A DNA stretch of 52,212 bases from an uncultured Roseateles sp. Lineage in GTDB: Bacteria > Pseudomonadota > Gammaproteobacteria > Burkholderiales > Burkholderiaceae. The notes under the pieces were generated by a model. That model was not told where the DNA came from. It worked only from the letters and a program-made list of their open reading frames with translations, and did not search any database. The stretch is from positions 1 to 52,212 of the forward strand of contig CAMPJJ010000027.1 in the NCBI GenBank assembly GCA_946886855.1, in the 5' to 3' direction. How positions within the stretch are numbered: position 1 is the stretch's first letter; each line of letters starts with the position of its first letter. This document shows positions 46,533 through 52,212 of this stretch, in pieces. The position numbers and the translations under genes are program-made.

Positions 46533-46994
46533 CTAGCAGGCCAGGGCGGCCTCGGGCTTTCGGCCCACGCGCAGCACCACGGGCTTGGCGCCGTGCTGCA
46601 GCTTGCAGAGCCAATGGGTGAGTGCCGAGTCGAGGTGCTGGACGTGGGGCGGAAACCAGGCCGCCAGCTCGTCCGCCACGCGGCGGGCCACCTCGACCTC
46701 CCCGCGCGCCAGGCGGGCACGCACGCCGCGCAGCGTGGACAGCACCGCTTCGTGCTCGCTGATGTGGCAGTCGCGCGGCGGAAACGCCGTCGTGCGCATC
46801 AACTCGTTCTCGGCCGCGAAGTGCGAGGCCGCATGCTGGAGCACCGCGTCCAGCGCCTGCGCCATCTCGGGCGCGGCGGCGCACCGCATGCGCTCGATCA
46901 GCTCGGCCAGTTGCTCGTGCTCGCCATCGATCGCCGCATGCCCGAGCAGTAGCGAGTCTGACCAGATCGGCGCCGAGGTTTCAGTGGGGTTCAT
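46533..46994 (-). CDS. Bacteriohemerythrin at the head of the phthalate operon
   Basis: A 153-residue hemerythrin. Di-iron ligands fit the family spacing: H19 or H26 (LGHAAIDGEHEQL), H58 and E62 (HFAAENEL), H77 and H81 (HISEH), H117 and D122 (HVQHLD). It should bind O2 reversibly in the cytoplasm; no signal peptide or sensor domain is attached. ATG 46994; a shorter or longer start changes few residues. A promoter with an operator across its start lies 48 bases upstream, and the Rieske oxygenase follows after 44 bases, so the operon probably begins here. O2 supply or buffering for the dioxygenase is inferred. Confidence 0.9.
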   Translation of the reverse strand: MNPTETSAPIWSDSLLLGHAAIDGEHEQLAELIERMRCAAAPEMAQALDAVLQHAASHFAAENELMRTTAFPPRDCHISEHEAVLSTLRGVRARLARGEVEVARRVADELAAWFPPHVQHLDSALTHWLCKLQHGAKPVVLRVGRKPEAALAC

Positions 46995-47034
46995 GGCGGG
47001 GAATGCGGGCACCGTCTGGCGGTGCCCCGTTTTG

Positions 47035-47046
47035 TTAGTCGCCTAA
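47035..47046. promoter_or_regulatory. TTAG-N4-CTAA operator of the hemerythrin-phthalate operon
   Basis: TTAGTCGCCTAA, identical with the copy at 10297-10308, as are the five bases before it. It spans the predicted transcription start near 47042. ATGATTTTAGG follows, giving a partial second half. Confidence 0.7.
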
Positions 47047-47048
47047 TG

Positions 47049-47077
47049 ATTTTAGGGGCACACGTTGATCCGGGCAA
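47049..47077 (-). promoter_or_regulatory. Predicted promoter of the hemerythrin-phthalate operon
   Basis: Minus strand: TTGCCC (47077-47072), 17-base spacer, TAAAAT (47054-47049). Both hexamers are near consensus, and the operator lies just downstream of the -10. Confidence 0.65.
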
Positions 47078-47094
47078 CGGTTTTCCCTACGGGG

Positions 47095-47123
47095 TTTCCC
47101 TAGAATCATTTGGTCTCTAATAA
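47095..47123 (+). promoter_or_regulatory. Possible nadC promoter with overlapping dyad
   Basis: TTTCCC (47095-47100), 17 bases, TAATAA (47118-47123). The dyad TTTGGTCTCTAA (47109-47120) fills the spacer and touches the -10. TAGAAT at 47101 is an alternative -10. Confidence 0.4.
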
Positions 47124-47356
47124 TTTTGTAAACTCGGACTCGATGTGTACGCATGGCGGTGCGTGTGCGTGCGTGCGCACCGGTTCGGCCGACGGGCAAA
47201 CGTCTCCTCCAGTCGCGCGCATGAGCGAGGTGAGGCCGCAAGCCATGCTCCGGCGCCGGTGGCCCCGGTGGCTGGCGCTCCGCCGGCCCACGCAAGCACA
47301 GGCGGCACGGCCGCGCCGGGACGCGGCCTCCCCAGGATGAACAAAAAGGATTGAAC

Positions 47357-48214
47357 GTGAGTGAGAGAGAGTTTCTGAAGCAGGTGCACCAGGACGTCGA
47401 GCGTGCCTTGGACGAGGATGTCGGCCCGGGAGACCTGACCGCGGAACTGGTCCCGGCGACCGCCCGCGCCACGGCCACCATCACGTGCCGCCAGGCGGCG
47501 GTCGTCTGCGGCCGGCCCTGGGTCGAGGAGATACTGCACCGCCTGGCGCCGACGGCGCGGGCCGACTGGCGCGTACCCGATGGCGGCACCTGCGTGCCCG
47601 GGCAGGCCGTCGTGGTGATCGAAGGCGTGGCGCGCGAGCTCCTCACCGCGGAGCGCACCTGCCTGAATTTCCTGCAGACGCTCAGCGGCGTGGCGACCAA
47701 GACCGCCCGCTATGTCAAGGTGGTCGAAGGCACGCGCGCGGCCGTCCTAGATACGCGCAAGGCCATCCCCGGCCTGCGCGCCGCGCAAAAGTACGCCGTG
47801 CGCTGCGGCGGCGGCCAGAACCACCGGATGGGCCTGTACGACGCCGTCCTGATCAAGGAGAACCACATCGCGGCAGCGGGCGGCCTGACGGCCGCGTTCC
47901 GCGCGGCGCAGGCGCTCAAGGGCCGCGTGGCCTTCATCCAGGTGGAGGTCGAGACGCTGCGGCAGTTGCAGGAAGCGCTCGACGCGGGCGTGGACATGGT
48001 GCTGCTGGACAACATGCCCCTGGAGACCGTCCGTGAAGCGGTGCGGCTGGCCCAGGGCCGCTGCAGCCTGGAGGTCTCCGGCGGCGTCACCTTCGAGACG
48101 CTGCGGGCCTACGCGGAGACCGGCGTCGACCGCATCTCCGTGGGCGCGCTGATCAAGGACGTGACGGCCGTCGACTTCTCGATGCGCTTCAGCGAGCGGC
48201 CGCTGGAGGCCTGA
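47357..48214 (+). CDS. nadC: Quinolinate phosphoribosyltransferase, ophE-like
   Basis: Makes nicotinate mononucleotide from quinolinate and PRPP in NAD synthesis. 285 residues: DEDVGPGDLTAELVP, AERTCLNFLQTLSGVATKTA, LDTRKAIPGLR, KYAVRCGGGQNHRMGLYDAVLIKENH (substrate and PRPP residues, given as a region), and LEVSGGVTFETL. GTG 47357 is six bases after AAAAGGA; the TTG at 47351 abuts the Shine-Dalgarno and is unlikely. No nadA or nadB is near. In Burkholderia cepacia DBO1 an extra, phthalate-induced copy (ophE) offsets inhibition of the enzyme by phthalate, a quinolinate analogue; the place here fits that role. Confidence 0.93.
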   Translation: MSEREFLKQVHQDVERALDEDVGPGDLTAELVPATARATATITCRQAAVVCGRPWVEEILHRLAPTARADWRVPDGGTCVPGQAVVVIEGVARELLTAERTCLNFLQTLSGVATKTARYVKVVEGTRAAVLDTRKAIPGLRAAQKYAVRCGGGQNHRMGLYDAVLIKENHIAAAGGLTAAFRAAQALKGRVAFIQVEVETLRQLQEALDAGVDMVLLDNMPLETVREAVRLAQGRCSLEVSGGVTFETLRAYAETGVDRISVGALIKDVTAVDFSMRFSERPLEA

Positions 48215-48314
48215 GCCGGGACCGCGTCGCGTCGGCGCGCATGCCGGCGACCGGACGGGCCCGTGCGCCGGGCCGTGGCCCGCATACGCCCCCGGTACCG
48301 GCGCCCCGCCGCCA

Positions 48315-49370
48315 TCAGAGCAGGAACACGCCCTTGCCGCCCACGCCCTGGTCGAACAGCCGGTAGGCCTCCTCGGCCCGGTCCAGCGTCCAGCGGTGGG
48401 TGTACAGCTGGCCGACGTCGAGCCCCTTGGCGGCGACGAAGGCGGCGCACTCGGCCTGGCCGGTCGTCGAGAACGTCCACGACCCCATGACCGTCATCTG
48501 GCGGCGCAGCAGCTCCGGACTGACGTTGATGCGCACCTCGCCGCCCTCGCCGACGAAGCAGCAGGTCCCCCAGGTCTTGGCCGCACGGATGGCCGCGCTG
48601 CGCGCGGATGCCGCCCCCGAGGTCTCCAGCGACTTGTCGACGCCCTGCCCGCCGGTCAGCTCCAGGATGGCTTCTGCGACATCGCCGTCGCCCGACGGGG
48701 CGAAGGCCACGTCGGCGCCCAGTCGGCGTGCGTGCTCGAGCCGCTGCTCGTTCGTGTCGATGGCGATGACGCGCGCATTCATGGCCCGCGCGAACTGCGT
48801 GGCCGACAGGCCGACGGGCCCCTGCCCGAAGATGGCGATGGTGTCTGCCGCGGACAGGTGCATGCGCCGCAGCGCCTGGTAGGCGGTGCCGGTTCCGCAG
48901 GCGATCGCCGCGCCGGCCTCGAAGCTCAGCGAATCCGGCAGCGTGACCACGGTGTTCGCCGGCACCTTCAGGTAGGGCGCGTGGCCGCCGTCGTCGTTGT
49001 TGCCGTACACGCGCACCATCGGCTGGACGTTGCGGCACAGCTGCTGCCAGCCGGTGCGGCAGTGCGCGCAGGCGTTGCAGCCCTGGTAGTGGTGCACCAT
49101 GACCCGCTGCCCGACCCGCGCGAGCTGCGCCGGCACGGCCGAACCGACCGCGCAGACGATGCCCGCGGGCTCGTGGCCGGCGATGGGCGGGCGGCCGATC
49201 AGCGATGGCATGTAGGCAGGCTGGTCCAGCGGCCTGCGGTAGTTCTGCAGGTCGGTGCCGCACATGCCGGACGCCTTCATCTCGATGACGACGTCCAGCG
49301 GCCCGGGCGTCGGGTCCGGCACCTCGAGGTACTCGATCTTGCGGTTCCCGGGAAATACGACACCTCTCAT
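48315..49370 (-). CDS. Zinc-dependent alcohol dehydrogenase (MDR family)
   Basis: A 351-residue medium-chain dehydrogenase. GMCGTDLQNYR and GHEPAGIV supply the catalytic zinc site; the structural zinc cysteines are in CNACAHCRTGWQQLC; the NAD site is IFGQGPVGLSATQFARAM. AGGAGCCACG precedes ATG 49370. It is followed upstream on the same strand by an aldehyde dehydrogenase and an ABC-type receptor, a set that would take up an alcohol and oxidise it to an acid. Substrate unknown. Confidence 0.9.
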   Translation of the reverse strand: MRGVVFPGNRKIEYLEVPDPTPGPLDVVIEMKASGMCGTDLQNYRRPLDQPAYMPSLIGRPPIAGHEPAGIVCAVGSAVPAQLARVGQRVMVHHYQGCNACAHCRTGWQQLCRNVQPMVRVYGNNDDGGHAPYLKVPANTVVTLPDSLSFEAGAAIACGTGTAYQALRRMHLSAADTIAIFGQGPVGLSATQFARAMNARVIAIDTNEQRLEHARRLGADVAFAPSGDGDVAEAILELTGGQGVDKSLETSGAASARSAAIRAAKTWGTCCFVGEGGEVRINVSPELLRRQMTVMGSWTFSTTGQAECAAFVAAKGLDVGQLYTHRWTLDRAEEAYRLFDQGVGGKGVFLL

Positions 49371-49417
49371 CGTGGCTCCTATGCGATGGATCTGTGGCTG
49401 TGCGGCCGGGAGGGTGC

Positions 49418-50932
49418 CTAGGCCTTGAAGGCGAACGGGTCGCGCACCTCGTCGCCGAGCTCGCACCAGACGCTCTTGGTCTGCAGGTAGTGGTTCACGG
49501 CCTCGGTGCCGTTGACGCGCCCGATTCCGCTGGACTTGTAGCCGCCGAAGGGCGAATTGAAGGCCAGCGTGCGGTAGGTGTTGAGCCAGACCGTTCCCGC
49601 CTCGAGCCGCCGCGCCATCAGGTGCGCGCGCCGGAAGTCCTTGGTCCACACCCCCGCGGCCAGCCCGAACTCCGAATCGTTGGCCAGGGCGAGGACCTCG
49701 TCGTCGTCTTCGAAGGGCATGACCGCGAGGACCGGCCCGAAGACCTCCTTGCAGATCACCGGATTGGCCGCATCCGCCCCGCCCAGGATCGTGGGCGCGA
49801 AGAAGTAGCCGCCGTCGAAGCCTGGCACCGCCAGGCGTTCGCCCCCGCAGAGCACGCTGGCCCCTGCGGCCACGGCCTCGCGCACGATGGCCTGGTCCTT
49901 GTCCAGCTGGGCCTTGCTCGCGACGGGCCCCATCTGGGTGGCCTGCGCCAGCGGGTCGCCGACCGCGATCCGGCCCGCCCGCCGCACCAGGCGGGAGACC
50001 AGTTCGTCGTAGATGCGGCGGTGGATGTAGGCGCGCGAGCCCGCCACGCAGGTCTGGCCCGCCGCCGCGAAGATCCCGGCCAGCACCCCGATTTCCGCGC
50101 GGTCGATGTCGGCGTCCTCGAAGACGATGTTCGGGCTCTTGCCGCCCAGCTCGAGCGTGCACGGGACGAGCTTCCTGCCCGCCTCGGCGGCGATGGCCCG
50201 TCCCACGTCCGTGCTGCCGATGAAGGAGATCTTGCGGACCTGCGGGTGTCCGACGAGCGCCTCCCCGGTTTCCCTCAGCCCCGTCACGACGTTGAGGACG
50301 CCGGGGGGGATGCCGACGCTTTCCGCCAGCCGGGCGATCTCGATCGCCGAGGCCGACGTCACCTCGCTGGGCTTGACGACGATGGTGTTGCCCGCGGCGA
50401 GCGCGGGCGCGGCCGACTCGATCATCAGCAGCGTCGGAGAGTTCCAGGGCACGATGACGGCCACCACGCCCAGGGGCTCCTTGAGCGTGTAGTTGAGCAC
50501 CGACGTCTGCGCGACCGGAATGACCGCGCCCTCGATCTTGTCGGCCATGCCGCCGAAGTAGCAGAGCCAGTCGCGCACGATGCGCGCCTGGGTCTGCATC
50601 TCCGAGGCCAGCTTGCCGTTCTGCGTCGCCTCGAGCGCGCCGATGTGCATCGCGTTCTCCGCGATCGCGTCGCCCCAGCGCATCAGCAGCCGGCCGCGCT
50701 CGGTCGCGGACATGCGGGACCAGGGGCCGCGGAATGCCTTGGCGGCCGCCGTCACCGCCCGGTCCACCTGGTCGGCGCCGGCGATGGCGAAGTCGCCCCA
50801 GCGCCGCCCGGTCGTGGGGTTGAAGGACTCGAAGGTACGTCCCGGCTCGGCCGCGACGGCCTCGCCGGCAATGTGCAGGCCGTAGCTGCGGGCGCCCATC
50901 TCGTGATTCGGCAGCGAAGTTGACTGCGACAT
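49418..50932 (-). CDS. Aldehyde dehydrogenase
   Basis: A 504-residue ALDH. VPWNSPTLLMIESAAPALAAGNT covers the NAD region (residues about 160-182), the Glu base is in LELGGKSPN, the nucleophile Cys in AAGQTCVAGS, and KEVFGPVLAV follows. ATG 50932. It lies 47 bases before the alcohol dehydrogenase on the same strand, so the two probably oxidise alcohol to aldehyde to acid. It is not closely similar to the ALDH at 31003. Confidence 0.9.
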   Translation of the reverse strand: MSQSTSLPNHEMGARSYGLHIAGEAVAAEPGRTFESFNPTTGRRWGDFAIAGADQVDRAVTAAAKAFRGPWSRMSATERGRLLMRWGDAIAENAMHIGALEATQNGKLASEMQTQARIVRDWLCYFGGMADKIEGAVIPVAQTSVLNYTLKEPLGVVAVIVPWNSPTLLMIESAAPALAAGNTIVVKPSEVTSASAIEIARLAESVGIPPGVLNVVTGLRETGEALVGHPQVRKISFIGSTDVGRAIAAEAGRKLVPCTLELGGKSPNIVFEDADIDRAEIGVLAGIFAAAGQTCVAGSRAYIHRRIYDELVSRLVRRAGRIAVGDPLAQATQMGPVASKAQLDKDQAIVREAVAAGASVLCGGERLAVPGFDGGYFFAPTILGGADAANPVICKEVFGPVLAVMPFEDDDEVLALANDSEFGLAAGVWTKDFRRAHLMARRLEAGTVWLNTYRTLAFNSPFGGYKSSGIGRVNGTEAVNHYLQTKSVWCELGDEVRDPFAFKA

Positions 50933-51036
50933 GGTGGCTCGGATCCTCTTTCTGAACAAACGGGGTGGACACGGGCGGCCCTTGCGGGGGCGCGCCGCGC
51001 GGCGGCGCCACCCGACCGGGCACGGCCGCCTCTCGC

Positions 51037-52212
51037 CTACAGCGGACAAGCCGCCAGGTGCGGATCGGCCGTGCCCTCGAGCACGACCTCCTTGGACTTG
51101 AGGCTCCAGACGGGTCCGCTTCCATCGACTTCGACCGCGACGAACCGGTCGACCGGGAAGCCGTTCTTTCCGATCCGGTACTGGACCCCGCGAACGGACC
51201 GGTAGGCCGCCTTGCGCAGCGCCGCGCTCAGCTTCGCGGCTTCCTTGGTGTTGCCGCCCAGTTCGTCCACGGCGGCCTTCAGCTGCGTGACCATGTCGTA
51301 GGACGTCGCGGCGTAGTTCGACGGCAGGCGGCCGTACTTGGCATTGAATTCCTTGACGAAGCGCTTGTTCTCGGCGTTGTCCAGGTCCGCCGCCCAGAAG
51401 TCGGCTGTTTCCGAGCCAAGCACGCCCTTCACGCCCGCGGCCTGCAGGCTCGGCAGGTTGAGCTGGTCCAGCGTGAAGGCCGTGAAGAGCTTGGTCTTGC
51501 CGGCCAGGCCCGACTGGTCGAACTGCCGCGCGAAGGCAGCGCCCGCGGCACCCGGGTAGAAGGCGAACAAAGCATCGGCGCCGGACGCCCTCACCTTGCT
51601 CAGCTCCGCGGAAAAGTCGAGCTGCGGATCGTCGCCCCACCGGGTCATGTCCGCACCGACCACCTCGCCCGTGTACACGCGCCGCACGGCCTGGAGGAAG
51701 TCCTTGCCCGCGGTGTAGTTCGGGGCCATGAAGTACAGCTTCTTGGCGCCGCGCAGGTTCATGAGCTTGCCCACCGCCATCGGCAGCACGTCGTTCTGCG
51801 CGTGCATCGCGATGAAGTTCTCGTAGCACAGCTTGCCCGCGATGTCCGACGGGCCGGCATTGACGCTGACCACGACCTTGCCGGCATCGACGATCGGCTT
51901 GCGCGAGGCCAGCAGCACGTTGCTCCAGATGTAACCGCCCAGCACGTCGACGCCGTCCTGCTGGATCAGCTTCTGCGTCTTCTGGCGCCCCAGCTCGGGC
52001 TTGAGCCCGTCGTCCTCGTAGACGATCTCGACCTTGCGCCCACCCATGCTGCCGCCGATGTGCTCGACCCCCAGGTTGACCGCATCGACCACGTCCCGGC
52101 CGATGACCGCGCCGCCGCCGGTCAGCGTCGTCACGACCCCGATCTTGATCGGCGGCGTCTGCGCGCCGGCCGGAGCGGCCATGGCGGCAGCCAGCGCCAG
52201 AAAAATGCCCAG
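51037..52212 (-). CDS. Branched-chain-amino-acid-type ABC receptor, cut by the window end
   Basis: A LivJ/HAAT-type periplasmic receptor. Mature part from about QTPPIKIGVVTTLTGGGAV; further blocks YIWSNVLLASRKPIVDAG, VVSVNAGPSDIAGKLCYENF, YFMAPNYTAGKDF, TAFTLDQLNLPSL. The frame stays open to base 52212 and reads LGIFLALAAAMAAPAGAQ, a signal peptide whose first residues lie outside. So the methionine at 52182 is internal. First visible gene of the ADH/ALDH set; the permease genes may lie beyond the window. Confidence 0.88.
   Translation of the reverse strand: MGIFLALAAAMAAPAGAQTPPIKIGVVTTLTGGGAVIGRDVVDAVNLGVEHIGGSMGGRKVEIVYEDDGLKPELGRQKTQKLIQQDGVDVLGGYIWSNVLLASRKPIVDAGKVVVSVNAGPSDIAGKLCYENFIAMHAQNDVLPMAVGKLMNLRGAKKLYFMAPNYTAGKDFLQAVRRVYTGEVVGADMTRWGDDPQLDFSAELSKVRASGADALFAFYPGAAGAAFARQFDQSGLAGKTKLFTAFTLDQLNLPSLQAAGVKGVLGSETADFWAADLDNAENKRFVKEFNAKYGRLPSNYAATSYDMVTQLKAAVDELGGNTKEAAKLSAALRKAAYRSVRGVQYRIGKNGFPVDRFVAVEVDGSGPVWSLKSKEVVLEGTADPHLAACPL

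Larger units (their letters stand above)
46995..47356. other. Divergent control region, hemerythrin-oph operon/nadC
   Basis: 362 bases containing two TTAG-type dyads and promoters for both directions. The right half (47130-47340) shows short Arg-rich frames and no gene; it is a long leader for nadC. Confidence 0.6.

Noticed and set aside
47351..47356. TTG at 47351 as the nadC start
   Set aside because: It touches the Shine-Dalgarno AAAAGGA with no spacing; GTG 47357 has the right distance.

Overview
This is a high-GC Gram-negative window. It looks like a betaproteobacterium of the Burkholderiales (Alcaligenaceae or Comamonadaceae type): it has two general porins of the Bordetella/Burkholderia kind, six Bug/TctC-type solute receptors, several LysR regulators, HTH-linked citrate-synthase-like proteins and dense aromatic-catabolism operons. 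I see no rRNA, tRNA, CRISPR array, intact insertion sequence or phage gene.

Layout. (1) 1-9.9 kb: a citrate-synthase-like gene, a small DUF2798 membrane protein, and a LysR regulator divergent from an operon of FAD monooxygenase, Bug receptor, porin, homogentisate 1,2-dioxygenase and fumarylacetoacetase. (2) 9.9-11.8 kb: a DUF6455 protein and an orphan ABC-type receptor. (3) 12.1-20.8 kb: a LysR regulator divergent from a protocatechuate 4,5-cleavage (lig/pmd) operon: receptor-fold protein, LigJ, LigK, a DUF1932 dehydrogenase, LigI, LigA, LigB, LigC and an aldo/keto reductase. (4) 21.0-25.2 kb (minus strand): Bug, cupin, LigI-like amidohydrolase, Bug, Asp/Glu-racemase-type isomerase, an operon whose pathway I cannot name. 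(5) 26.2-27.3 kb: a second porin. (6) 28.2-32.5 kb: Bug, a benzoylformate-decarboxylase-like ThDP enzyme and an aldehyde dehydrogenase. (7) 33.3-36.9 kb: a Tat-exported alpha/beta hydrolase, an HTH-citrate-synthase-like protein and a MarR regulator. (8) 37.6-40.8 kb: a mandelate-dehydrogenase-type flavoenzyme, Bug and LysR. (9) 41.0-48.2 kb: a phthalate 4,5-dioxygenase pathway operon with a hemerythrin gene at its head, and a divergent quinolinate phosphoribosyltransferase (ophE-like nadC). (10) 48.3-52.2 kb: an alcohol dehydrogenase, an aldehyde dehydrogenase and an ABC-type receptor that runs off the window.

How it fits together. Phthalate is dihydroxylated, rearomatised and decarboxylated to protocatechuate by the genes at 41-46.5 kb. 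Protocatechuate is cleaved to pyruvate and oxaloacetate by the lig operon at 13-20 kb. Homogentisate is handled by 3-10 kb. The 28-32 kb and 37-39 kb blocks together carry the three activities of a mandelate-type route.

Main new observation: a dyad of the form TTAG-N4-CTAA recurs at eight intergenic places, in front of the hemerythrin/phthalate operon, nadC, the exported hydrolase, porin 2, a citrate-synthase-like gene, and the DUF6455 and DUF2798 genes. At two of these it sits across the predicted transcription start of a good -35/-10 pair, and the MarR gene at 36.4-36.9 kb is a candidate for its regulator. Other points: nine solute-binding proteins with no permease, no LigU isomerase in the lig operon, citrate-synthase-like proteins that appear to lack catalytic residues, and a hemerythrin placed at the head of a dioxygenase operon.
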